From assembly GCF_000381265.1 (NCBI RefSeq), contig NZ_KB906257.1, positions 248,001-312,000 on the forward strand: a DNA stretch of 64,000 bases, given 5' to 3'. Numbering within the stretch: the stretch's first letter is position 1; the number at the start of each line of letters is the position of its first letter. Positions 24,254-32,522 of the stretch are shown one piece after another. Source of the stretch: Curvibacter lanceolatus ATCC 14669. Lineage in GTDB: Bacteria > Pseudomonadota > Gammaproteobacteria > Burkholderiales > Burkholderiaceae_C. The notes under the pieces were generated by a model that did no database searches, was not told where the DNA came from, and saw only the letters and a program-made list of their open reading frames with translations. A program made the translations under genes and the position numbers.

Positions 24254-25647
24254 GGACCCACATCGGCCCAGCCCTGGCCGCCGGCAGACGTGGCGGGCCG
24301 GCTCGCCAAGCGGTGTCGGCGCAGCGAACTGCTCACGGCAATGGAGGAGTAAATCACCAGCATGGCCAGGAAGTTCACGCCCCGCAGCAAGGAGCTTTCC
24401 GTGAGGTTGTGTACCAGGATCACCACGATCATCGACCCGTGAAAGGCCGCCTCGCTGGGGTCGTGGCGCGACAGCCGGTACAGCGTCACGAGGTGGACCA
24501 CCAGAAAGCAGGCAAACAGACCCAGCCCGATCAGGCCCAGCTCATTGAAGATGTCCAGATAGCCGTTGTGCGCCTGGAACGGCACCCAGTACATCTTGTC
24601 GATGATGGCCTGCGAAGCGCTGTCCTTGCCCAGCCAGAAGGCGCCATAACCAATCCCCAGCCAGGGGTGGCGCTCGATCTCGTCGAGCACCATGTCCCAG
24701 ATGTCGAAACGCCCGCTGATGTCGGTGCGTTTGCCCAGCAGGTCCGCCACGGGCTTGAAGAACTCGTCCCAGGTTGGCAACCGCCCCTGGACCACGTAGA
24801 GCACGTGAACATAAATCAGCAACAGGCCCGCCAAGGCGATCAGCACGCGGCTGACGACAAAGTCATCTGCCACGTATTTCCAGCGGAACAGCGCAAAGCA
24901 CGCCACGCCCATCACGGTCACCAGCAGGCTGGTGGTGCTTTTGGACATCACCAGGTTGAGCCCGCAAAAAGCCAGCACCACCAGCAGCAAAAGTGGGGGA
25001 ATGCTGCGCACCGGCGGTGTGGCGTACAGCCCCACCAGCGTCATCACCGTGAAGGCCGTCATGATGCCGTAGCTGTTCTTCTGATCGGTGATGCCCCGCC
25101 AGGCCCCCCCCACCCAGGCGTCGTTGCCCGCCGTGGCGTACTCGATGGCGGTATCGGGGATCAGTGCCACGGCGACCACAGACAGCACCATGAACAGCAG
25201 CATGGTGCCGCCCATCAACCGCAGCCACCGCATGTGACCCAGTCCCTGGACCTGCAGCACCACGCCGATCAGCACCATGCCGCCCAACAGAACCCCTTTC
25301 TTGATCGTGACCCCGGGCTGGATCGACCACAGCGCATTCAGCAGGCAATAGGCCAGCAGGGCCAGCAAAAAGGGATTCACCGCCGTCATCACCTCCTGGA
25401 ACCGTTCGAAATGGCGAAGGGCCAGCCAGGCGGCCAGCAGAAACAGGCTGCCCCATTGCAACTGGATGACGAAGTTGCCTCCGCTCAGGTTGTCGGCCTG
25501 GTTGGTGAATTCCCAACTGAGCCCCGCGGGCAGCAGGGACCAGGCCAGGCTCAGCACCAGCAGCAGGCTGGCCCAGGCACTGCCTGCCGAGTCCGGGGAG
25601 GGATCGGCTTTCGCTGGCGCGGCCTGCGGATGAGGAGGTGTGTCCAT
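24232..25647 (-). CDS. O-antigen ligase/Wzy-like polymerase
   Basis: 471 residues with about ten to twelve membrane spans and a large periplasmic loop (about 300-390). The loop carries SGRFDIWDMVLDEIERHPWL, GIGYGAFW and the His-containing QAHNGYLDIFNELG, the pattern of the Wzy_C domain. It polymerises or ligates undecaprenyl-linked units in the periplasm. It is transcribed towards the GT2 gene and lies 12 bases after the unknown exported protein gene on the same strand, so the two form a small divergent unit within the locus. Confidence 0.88.
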   Translation of the reverse strand: MDTPPHPQAAPAKADPSPDSAGSAWASLLLVLSLAWSLLPAGLSWEFTNQADNLSGGNFVIQLQWGSLFLLAAWLALRHFERFQEVMTAVNPFLLALLAYCLLNALWSIQPGVTIKKGVLLGGMVLIGVVLQVQGLGHMRWLRLMGGTMLLFMVLSVVAVALIPDTAIEYATAGNDAWVGGAWRGITDQKNSYGIMTAFTVMTLVGLYATPPVRSIPPLLLLVVLAFCGLNLVMSKSTTSLLVTVMGVACFALFRWKYVADDFVVSRVLIALAGLLLIYVHVLYVVQGRLPTWDEFFKPVADLLGKRTDISGRFDIWDMVLDEIERHPWLGIGYGAFWLGKDSASQAIIDKMYWVPFQAHNGYLDIFNELGLIGLGLFACFLVVHLVTLYRLSRHDPSEAAFHGSMIVVILVHNLTESSLLRGVNFLAMLVIYSSIAVSSSLRRHRLASRPATSAGGQGWADVGPQARYSR

Positions 25648-25659
25648 GGCGGTACGGGT

Positions 25660-26883
25660 TCAGGGCAGGGCGGCAGGGCGCGCCAGATAGGCCTTGGACA
25701 GGGTCTTGAATTGCCCGCCATCATTGCGCAACGTGGTCTGGTTGCGTTCGCCCTGGCTGAACACCACACCCACGCCACCGGCGGCCACCAACTGCTCCGG
25801 ATGGGTCAGAAAATACCGCACGCGATTGTCTCGCCAGGGTGGGGTGTTGCTTGGGGCTGCGGCCGGCACGCCCAACGGTGTCTGCCACCACAGCAGCGGA
25901 CGTTGCAGTCCTTCGAAATAGCGCCGGGCCTGGGCCAGGTGCTGGGCAAAGTTCGGGCTGCGGGTGTTGCTCTCGTCCCAATACCAGGGGCCACCGTTGC
26001 GCACACAGGAGGCGGCACGGGATTGGGCCTCCATGCACCCGGCATCGCGGTCCTGGGTCTGCATGACCACGAAGTCGGCTTTGTCGGCCCCGAGTTTCTT
26101 CATGTAAGCCACATCGCCGGCCTGCAGGTCGTAGAACATGGACGGCGGGAACCCGACATAGGTTCTGGGAGCCAGCAGGCGCGCGCTGCGCAGAAGGCAG
26201 GCCGCCATCCCGGCCACTGTGTCGGGCAGCTCGGTGCAGTCGGGGTTGATCTTGACCAGGGCCGGCTGGCGCTGGGGGTCGGGTTGGGCGCGTTGGGCAT
26301 AGCCCCAGAAGTCAGGCTCCAGGTTCACCAGCGCGGGCTTGCCATAGCGGCCCAATTTTTCGAACAACAGGTGCACCTGCTGCCAGTAAGGCCCCATGAA
26401 GGTCGGGTCGGTCAGACCGCTGATGTTGCTGTCGCCCCGTGCTGCCATCTGATAGAGCGTGTACATCGGCACCGCACCGACCAGGTCGGCGTGTTCCGCC
26501 ACGATGTCGACGTAGGCACCGGCCGGGCTGTTCCAGCTGAGCCACGAGTCCTTGCCGACCCCATTGATATATTGGTGGTAGATGTCCAGTGTCAGGCCCT
26601 GGCCCAGCACCGTTGCGGTGTCGCTTGAACCCACCCCGATCAGCAAGCGGCGCGGGCGGCCAATGGCCTGGGCCAGCGCACCGGCGCGCTGGTTCAGGGG
26701 CAGGCTGTCCAGGTCGAGGTGGGCCGGGGCTTCGTTGGCTCGGGTCGCAGCCCCTTGGGTCTTCGGGCCGGCGGCGGCCGCAAGGCCCATCAGGCACCAG
26801 CTCAGGGCCCAGGCCACCAGGGTGGGCCAGCGTATCCGGGCCAGGCGGTGTCGTGTGGTCGAGGTCGCTGAACTGCGATCCAT
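25660..26883 (-). CDS. Exported protein of unknown function in the polysaccharide locus
   Basis: 407 residues with a basic N-terminus and a signal/anchor helix (about 20-38). Features include RRLLIGVGSSDTATVLGQG, LVNLEPDFWGYA, MKKLGADKADFVVMQTQD and LLWWQTPLGVP: alternating strands and helices with conserved-looking Asp, Glu and Trp, as in a TIM-barrel glycoside hydrolase. I do not recognise the family. Co-transcription with the Wzy-like gene suggests trimming or modification of the polymer in the periplasm. That is inference only. Confidence 0.6.
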   Translation of the reverse strand: MDRSSATSTTRHRLARIRWPTLVAWALSWCLMGLAAAAGPKTQGAATRANEAPAHLDLDSLPLNQRAGALAQAIGRPRRLLIGVGSSDTATVLGQGLTLDIYHQYINGVGKDSWLSWNSPAGAYVDIVAEHADLVGAVPMYTLYQMAARGDSNISGLTDPTFMGPYWQQVHLLFEKLGRYGKPALVNLEPDFWGYAQRAQPDPQRQPALVKINPDCTELPDTVAGMAACLLRSARLLAPRTYVGFPPSMFYDLQAGDVAYMKKLGADKADFVVMQTQDRDAGCMEAQSRAASCVRNGGPWYWDESNTRSPNFAQHLAQARRYFEGLQRPLLWWQTPLGVPAAAPSNTPPWRDNRVRYFLTHPEQLVAAGGVGVVFSQGERNQTTLRNDGGQFKTLSKAYLARPAALP

Positions 26884-27144
26884 GAGCGCCTCCTGCTGTG
26901 GCCTTGGGGGTTGGGATGGTTGAAGCGATCACATCCGGCGTGGCCGGGCACCCGGAGATACAGACCGCAGGTCTGCCCAAATTATGCCAGCCGGTCGTCT
27001 TGGTGCGGCGGGCATGGGTGGCTTTGGGCGATTTGTATCTGTGTGTAAGGCTTGTATGCGCCAAAATGGACGATTCGAGGCCGCCAAGACCCCTTCGGAC
27101 GCCATGGCCCCCCCAGTCATCTGAACGCACTCCACGATTTCTCC

Positions 27145-28182
27145 ATGAGCGACTCTTATTCCCGGTTTCAGGCCCAGACGCGTTTCTCATCCCTCGATGG
27201 CCTGCGAGCGCTGAGCATCCTGGGGGTGATCTGGCACCACACCGCTGCCTCGGTCCATGGGCCTTTTTGGGGGCATGTGGGGGCCGAAGGGGTGTCGCTG
27301 TTTTTTGCCATCAGTGGTTTCCTGATCACCACGCTGCTGCTGCGCGAGCAGCGACGCCAGGGGCGCATCGATCTGAAGGCCTTCTATGTGCGTCGCACCT
27401 TGCGCATCTTCCCGCTGTATTACGCGACTCTGCTCCTCTATGTGGTCATGGTTCTGGCGCTGGAGCGCCATTCGGCCGTGGGGCGTGCTTTTTTTGACCA
27501 CCTGCCTTATTTCGCCACCTACACCAGCAACCTGTTTGTTGAGATCCAGGGGCGGGTCATTTTTTATTTCGCCTGGTCACTGGCGGCCGAGGAGCAGTTC
27601 TATCTGATCTGGCCGGGCCTGATGCTGTTGGCTGGCAGCCGGCCCAGGAGCGCGTTGTTGCTGGCACTGTGGCTGGGCATTTCCCAGTGGGCCCAGTCGA
27701 GCGGCCATGGGGTGTGGGCTTTCATGCCCAGTCCGCTGCTGGCTGGCGCCTTGCTGGCGCTTTTGCTCGACCAGCCACGCAGCCACGCCGCGCTCAGCCG
27801 GGTGCTGGGTTTGTCCGGTGCGTCTTTGGTTGCCGCGCTGGCCTTGTGCGCCGCTCTGGCGTGGGGGCAGGCCCCTTCGTTGCTGTTGGGCGTGTTGTTT
27901 GCCACCTGGGTCGGGACCTGCGTGATCCGCGAGCAGCATGTTCTGCAGCCGCTGCTGAACTGCCGTCCGCTGGCCTACCTTGGCACGGTGAGCTATGGCA
28001 TGTACATGCTGCACATGCTGTGCAAGAACGCTGTGACCAAGATGCTGGGCTTGTTCGGACCGGTGTCTGACGGGTGGCTGGTGTTCGGTTTGACGTTGAT
28101 GCTTGCCTTGCTGGCGGCCAGCGTCAGTTTTCGTTACTTCGAGTCCTGGTTTTTGCAGCGCAAACGGGCCTACGAACGTTGA
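27145..28182 (+). CDS. Membrane acyltransferase (acyltransferase 3 family)
   Basis: 345 residues from ATG 27145; codons upstream of it in the frame are not protein-like. Ten or so membrane spans. The catalytic His pair is in the first helix (LGVIWHHTAAS near 20-30), followed by GVSLFFAISGFLIT and RRTLRIFPLYY, and then AAEEQFYLIWP. It transfers acetyl or another acyl group to sugars of the exported polysaccharide. It is divergent from the gene at 26883, with 261 bases between. Confidence 0.92.
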   Translation: MSDSYSRFQAQTRFSSLDGLRALSILGVIWHHTAASVHGPFWGHVGAEGVSLFFAISGFLITTLLLREQRRQGRIDLKAFYVRRTLRIFPLYYATLLLYVVMVLALERHSAVGRAFFDHLPYFATYTSNLFVEIQGRVIFYFAWSLAAEEQFYLIWPGLMLLAGSRPRSALLLALWLGISQWAQSSGHGVWAFMPSPLLAGALLALLLDQPRSHAALSRVLGLSGASLVAALALCAALAWGQAPSLLLGVLFATWVGTCVIREQHVLQPLLNCRPLAYLGTVSYGMYMLHMLCKNAVTKMLGLFGPVSDGWLVFGLTLMLALLAASVSFRYFESWFLQRKRAYER

Positions 28183-28301
28183 TGCGCGAGGTGACTTGGC
28201 TGAGGGCCGAGGTTTTCTGCGTACAGCAGATAATCAAGGTCTGCGGGCTTGTGAAACCTGGGGTCCGACCGTCTTTATTGTCCAGTGCCCATCTTTTGAC
28301 C

Positions 28302-29597
28302 ATGTTCGTGTCCTCTGTCCTTCAGATCCCCGGCTGCCGGGCCTTGGCCCGCTGGCCTCGCTGGCTGGGCCTGGGCGTGGTGTGTGGCGGCCTGGCCCTG
28401 CCGGCCCAGGCCGTGGTCGAACTGGCTGTGCAACTCGATACCAGTTGGAGCAGCGACAGCAACCCGTTGCGCTTGCCGGCGGGCAGCGATGTTCAGACCC
28501 TGCTGGGTCGCCCCGACAAGCGCGACAGCACGATGTCGGCTGATCTGCGGGCCGCCATGATGGCCCCTCTGGGGTCTGACGGCACCCGCCTGGAGCTGGT
28601 GGCCACCCAGGGCAAGCGTCAGTATCAGCACGAGACTCAACTCGATCACGAGGTCCGGCAGCTCGATGCGCGCTTGTACTGGCAACTCACGCCCTTGTGG
28701 CGTGGTCGGGTGACTTACGGAACGGACGAACGCCTGTACCAACCCCAGAACAACGTTCAGGTCGGACGAGATCTGATGCGTCAACAGGTGGGCAGTTCGG
28801 AGCTGGCCTTGCGAGTCACCGAAGACCTTTCCGTGCCTTTGACGCTGGAGCGTCTCTCGGTGCGGCATGAGAACCCGCAGAACCAGTTTCTGGATCGCAA
28901 CGACCACGTCGTGCAACTGGCCCTGCGTTACACGTCTCCCCTGGGTTCCGCCGTGCAACTGGGCTCGCGGCGTACCGGGGTCGACTACCCGAACAGGGGC
29001 TCTGCGGATGCGGCCGTGCTGGACACCCACTACACCGATCAACTCCACTTCGTCGATGTGGATTGGGTTTACAGCCCCATGACCCAATTCGGGGGGCGCC
29101 TGGGCCTGTTGCAGCGCCACTACGACAGCCTGAGTGACAACAATTTCGATCATCGACTGGCCACGCTCAGGGCGATCTACCAGCCCTCACCGTTGACCCG
29201 GATCGATGCCGAATGGGGGCGTCGCATCTACGACTCCAGCACCCCCTCGGCGCTCTACTTTCTGTCCAGCGGCTTGCGCGTCGGACTGGATTGGCGCTGG
29301 AGCGAACTCACCCGTGTGCGCCTGCAGGCCTCGCATGATCGCCAGCAGAACCAGATTGCCAACCTGCCCGGGGCATCGCCAGCTCAGGCCGACAACATGG
29401 TCAATCGCCTGGGCGCCTCGGTCAATTACACCATCAGCCGGGGTTGGCGTCTGTATGCGGAGGGGCTGCGAGATCGGTTCACCACCGTGGGTGGGGGCAC
29501 GGCGATCCAGCAGAACGTGTTTCGGCTGGGGCTTGAATACACCTACGAGAGTGTGGCCGGTACGGCTGCTCGTGCTGGGCTGGGGCGACGACCATGA
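28302..29597 (+). CDS. epsL: EpsL-type outer-membrane barrel of the polysaccharide locus
   Basis: 431 residues from ATG 28302, with a signal peptide ending near PAQA. The rest is a series of amphipathic strands (LYWQLTPLWRGRVTYGT, VRLQASHDRQQNQ, FRLGLEYTYES) typical of a beta-barrel. It resembles the EpsL protein known next to exosortase-B polysaccharide systems. It is a candidate outer-membrane pore or anchor for polymer export. The frame is open upstream to 28074 over the acyltransferase gene, but that part is not credible. The next gene overlaps by four bases (ATGA). Confidence 0.72.
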   Translation: MFVSSVLQIPGCRALARWPRWLGLGVVCGGLALPAQAVVELAVQLDTSWSSDSNPLRLPAGSDVQTLLGRPDKRDSTMSADLRAAMMAPLGSDGTRLELVATQGKRQYQHETQLDHEVRQLDARLYWQLTPLWRGRVTYGTDERLYQPQNNVQVGRDLMRQQVGSSELALRVTEDLSVPLTLERLSVRHENPQNQFLDRNDHVVQLALRYTSPLGSAVQLGSRRTGVDYPNRGSADAAVLDTHYTDQLHFVDVDWVYSPMTQFGGRLGLLQRHYDSLSDNNFDHRLATLRAIYQPSPLTRIDAEWGRRIYDSSTPSALYFLSSGLRVGLDWRWSELTRVRLQASHDRQQNQIANLPGASPAQADNMVNRLGASVNYTISRGWRLYAEGLRDRFTTVGGGTAIQQNVFRLGLEYTYESVAGTAARAGLGRRP

Positions 29598-30352
29598 GCC
29601 TGTCTTTGCTGCGCCGGGCCGATCGCTGGCTGGCCCGCCGGGTCACCCGCCGCCTGGTGCCCCTCGGGAAGGGGCCGGGCGTGCTGAGCATCAGTTTCGA
29701 TGACGCTCCGGTCAGTGCCTGCCGCCTCGGCCGCCAATTGCTGGAAGACGAAGGGGCACTCGGTACGTGGTACATCGCCGGGGGGCTGACCGATCGACTG
29801 GAGCAGGGGCAGCTGTGCCATGCGGTGGCTGATTTACAGTCTTTGGCCGCGGGTGGGCATGAGCTGGGTTGCCACACCTTCTCACACCGCCCTTGCGCGC
29901 GACTCAGTCCGGACGAGTTGCTGGCCGAAATTCGCCGCAATGCAGATTTTTTCATCCGCGACGTCGGTGTGCCAGCCCCCCGCCATTTCTCGTTTCCGTT
30001 GGGGGATTACGGCGTGCTCTCCAAACGGCTGGCCGCAACCCATTTTGATTCCCTGCGTCTGACGCGCCCTGGCATCCACCAGGGGCAGGCCGACCTGAAC
30101 GGCTTGTACGCCCAGGCCTTGTATGCGGACGGCCTGACGGCCACAGGCTTGCAGGTTTTGATTGAACAGACCGCTGCCAGCGGAGGCTGGTTGATCCTGT
30201 ACACCCATGCGGTCGCCACGCCCGCGGTGCGCTGGGGCTGTACACCCACCCAGTTGACACAGGCATTGCGCTGGGCCCGGCAGGCAGGCTGCGACATCCT
30301 GCCCGTGGGGCAGGCGGTGGACTGTTTCAAGGCCCGGGCGACGCGGGCCTGA
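29594..30352 (+). CDS. NodB-type polysaccharide deacetylase
   Basis: 252 residues. The metal and catalytic motifs are present: SISFDDAP (about 33-40, Asp pair), HTFSH (about 94-98, two His ligands) and a late LILYTHAV His. No clear signal peptide; the N-terminus is basic with little hydrophobicity, so a cytoplasmic or loosely membrane-bound enzyme is possible. It would remove N- or O-acetyl groups from the polymer or its precursors. It is the last gene of the plus-strand polysaccharide run, convergent with cytochrome c after 11 bases. Confidence 0.85.
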   Translation: MSLSLLRRADRWLARRVTRRLVPLGKGPGVLSISFDDAPVSACRLGRQLLEDEGALGTWYIAGGLTDRLEQGQLCHAVADLQSLAAGGHELGCHTFSHRPCARLSPDELLAEIRRNADFFIRDVGVPAPRHFSFPLGDYGVLSKRLAATHFDSLRLTRPGIHQGQADLNGLYAQALYADGLTATGLQVLIEQTAASGGWLILYTHAVATPAVRWGCTPTQLTQALRWARQAGCDILPVGQAVDCFKARATRA

Positions 30353-30363
30353 ACAAAGGCTTG

Positions 30364-30669
30364 TTACTTCAGGCTCAGCACCCAGGTGGCCAGCTTCTTG
30401 GCTTCGGCCTCATTCACTTGGGTGTTGGCAGGCATGGGCACCGGCCCCCAGACGCCAGAGCCCCCTTTGAGGATCTTGGTGCTCAGCTTGTCCACGGCAT
30501 CTTTCTGGCCGGCGTACTTGGCAGCCACATCCTTGTAGGCCGGGCCCACCACTTTTTTGTCCACCGCATGGCAGGCCATGCAGTTCTTGGAGGTGGCCAG
30601 GGTCAGATCGGCCATGGCCGGTGCTGCGAAGGCCAGGGTGGCGGCAAGGGTGAACAGGGTGCGCTTCAT
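30364..30669 (-). CDS. Small periplasmic cytochrome c (class I)
   Basis: 101 residues: signal peptide ending at AMA, haem motif CMACH (residues 30-34) and the distal Met in PVPMPAN (near 79), as in c551/c552 electron carriers. It carries electrons in the periplasm, usually to or from oxidases or reductases. It is a single gene, convergent with the polysaccharide locus and divergent from the Trp-rich gene. Confidence 0.93.
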   Translation of the reverse strand: MKRTLFTLAATLAFAAPAMADLTLATSKNCMACHAVDKKVVGPAYKDVAAKYAGQKDAVDKLSTKILKGGSGVWGPVPMPANTQVNEAEAKKLATWVLSLK

Positions 30670-30777
30670 GATCGTCTCGTGTCCGTGGGTTGCGTTACAT
30701 TGTGATTCGGGAATTGTAGGGGTCTTGCCTCCGGTCGTGGAGGCAGGTGTTGGTCAATCCTCACATCGGAGTGCGTG

Positions 30778-31020
30778 ATGTATTTTCTGGGCCTGGGCCT
30801 GATCCTGTTGCTGCTCAAATACCTGGAGGTCGGTTTTGTCGCCACCTGGAGCTGGTACGTGATCGGTGCGCCGTTTGCCCTGGCCGCGCTTTGGTGGGCC
30901 TGGGCCGATGCCACGGGCTACACCAAGCGCCGCGCCATGGACAAGATGGAAAAGCGCCGCCGCGACCGCATCGAGCGTCAGAAGGACGCCCTGGGGGTGG
31001 GCATTCGCAAACGGCGCTGA
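30778..31020 (+). CDS. TIGR04438-type small Trp-rich membrane protein
   Basis: 80 residues from ATG 30778, with CGGAG upstream. Two hydrophobic segments (FLGLGLILLLLKYLEVGF and the Trp-rich WSWYVIGAPFALAALWWAWA) are followed by a highly charged tail (RRAMDKMEKRRRDRIERQK). The pattern matches a small family confined mostly to Burkholderiales with no assigned function. It probably sits in the inner membrane with the basic tail in the cytoplasm. Confidence 0.8.
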   Translation: MYFLGLGLILLLLKYLEVGFVATWSWYVIGAPFALAALWWAWADATGYTKRRAMDKMEKRRRDRIERQKDALGVGIRKRR

Positions 31021-31102
31021 GGGCCTGCCCAGGCCAGGGCGCGTCAGCCCGTGCCTGCGGGTTGATGCCTCCTGTGGCGACGTGATCACAAAGCCCGTGT
31101 TG

Positions 31103-31158
31103 TTTGGTAAACCTTAATGCGAGTTGTTATCATTAACATGTAAACTCGCTTCACCAAA
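31103..31158 (+). promoter_or_regulatory. Nested palindromes upstream of the cytochrome c peroxidase/porin operon
   Basis: Three near-concentric inverted repeats: TTTGGT/ACCAAA (31103-31108 and 31153-31158), GCGAGTT/AACTCGC (31119-31125 and 31143-31149) and TGTTA-TCAT-TAACA (31125-31138). The core resembles an iron-regulator (Fur) box in composition but does not match the consensus well. It lies about 90 bases before ATG 31249 in an A/T-rich island; it is probably an operator. Confidence 0.5.
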
Positions 31159-31248
31159 TAACAACAAACCTGATTCATTGGGGCGCAACGGCGTGTGGGC
31201 GACGGTCTTCGTCCTGACGCCGGTCGTGGTGAGCAGGGCAGACTGATC

Positions 31249-32484
31249 ATGGCGTTTCACCTTTTCCGCCCGCCCGTGGGCGCGGCTGCAGGTTTGCGGC
31301 CGGCGCACCGGCTGGCTGGCCTGGCTCTGCTGGGCATGGGCCTTGTACTGACCGCCTGTGGCGGCGGTGGCGGGTCCTCCGCCTCCACCGGAAGTGAGAG
31401 TCTGTCGGCGGCAGCCGCGCTGGGTCAGAAGATCTTCAACGACCCCTCGCTGTCGGCCTCGGGCAAGATGTCCTGCGCCAGCTGCCACGATGCCACGCTG
31501 GGCCATGCCTCGCCTTTCAGCAACGCGGTGGTGGCCGGGGGCCCGGCGCTGGACCAGCCCGGCACCCGCACCCCGCCGGCACTCAATTACCTGCGCTACA
31601 ACACCGCCTTCTTCTTTGCCAGCGATGGCACGCCCACCGGGGGCTTCACCTGGGACGGCCGCGCCAGCTCGCTGGCGGATCAGGCGGTGCGGCCTTTCCT
31701 GAGTGCCAATGAAATGGCCAACAGCAATGCGGCTGACGTCATCGCCAAGCTGGCCAAGGCCAGCTACGCGGCCGATTTCAAGGCCGCCTTTGGGCAGGGC
31801 ATCTTCGACCAGCCCCAGGCTGCTTTTGACCGCGTGACCTATGCGCTGGAGCGCTACCAGCGCGAAGACCCCGATTTCGCCCCCTTCAGCAGCAAGTTCG
31901 ACCTGTTCACCGCGGGCTCGGTGGCCCTGAGCGATGCCGAACTGCGCGGCCTGGCCTGGTTCAACCGCAGCGACAAGGGCAACTGCGCCGCCTGCCACCC
32001 CAGCACCAAGCCGGCCAATGCGCCCGGCGCCTTGTTCACCGACTTCACCTACGACAGCCTGGGCGTGCCGCGCAACACCGAGATCGCCGCCAATGCCGAT
32101 CCGGCCTTCTACGACCTGGGCCTGTGCGGCCCTTCGCGCACCGACCTCAGCGCCCGCACCGATCTGTGCGGCCTGTTCAAGGTGCCCAGCCTGCGCAACG
32201 TGGCCCAGCGCAAGCGCTTTTTCCACAACGGCAAGTTCAGCTCGCTGGAGGACGTGGTGCGCTTTTATGTGCAGCGCGACACCAACCCCGAGAAGTGGTA
32301 TCCGCTCGATGCCAACGGCCGGGCCATCAAGTTCAACGATCTGCCGCCCACCCTGCGGGGCAATGTGAACACCACCGAGGTGCCCTACAACCGCCAGTTG
32401 GGCGGCGAACCGGCCCTCAATGAGTCTGAGATCCAGGACCTGGTGGCGTTTTTGCGCACCCTGAGCGATGGCTACAAGCCCTGA
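31249..32484 (+). CDS. Di-haem cytochrome c peroxidase-like lipoprotein
   Basis: 411 residues from ATG 31249. A lipoprotein signal ends in VLTACG, so the mature protein starts at a lipid-modified Cys. Two haem motifs, CASCH (near 75-79) and CAACH (near 247-251), with KVPSLRNVAQRKRFFHNGKF, identify the MauG/cytochrome c peroxidase family. It reduces peroxide or oxidises a partner using periplasmic electrons. Followed by a porin, an FMN-binding protein and ApbE in the same direction, it is likely part of a periplasmic redox system, perhaps linked to metal uptake. Confidence 0.87.
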   Translation: MAFHLFRPPVGAAAGLRPAHRLAGLALLGMGLVLTACGGGGGSSASTGSESLSAAAALGQKIFNDPSLSASGKMSCASCHDATLGHASPFSNAVVAGGPALDQPGTRTPPALNYLRYNTAFFFASDGTPTGGFTWDGRASSLADQAVRPFLSANEMANSNAADVIAKLAKASYAADFKAAFGQGIFDQPQAAFDRVTYALERYQREDPDFAPFSSKFDLFTAGSVALSDAELRGLAWFNRSDKGNCAACHPSTKPANAPGALFTDFTYDSLGVPRNTEIAANADPAFYDLGLCGPSRTDLSARTDLCGLFKVPSLRNVAQRKRFFHNGKFSSLEDVVRFYVQRDTNPEKWYPLDANGRAIKFNDLPPTLRGNVNTTEVPYNRQLGGEPALNESEIQDLVAFLRTLSDGYKP

Positions 32485-32522
32485 GATCTGAACGCCCCCC
32501 ATTTCAATTGACGAGACGCCCC

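Noticed and set aside
24313-26628. A 771-codon plus-strand frame over the Wzy-like and unknown exported genes
   Set aside because: It is extremely rich in His, Gln, Arg and Gly and has no hydrophobic pattern. The minus-strand genes have signal peptides, membrane spans and motifs.
31125-31138. A definite Fur box
   Set aside because: The palindrome TGTTATCATTAACA is suggestive but matches the consensus too poorly to name the regulator; kept only as a palindromic site.
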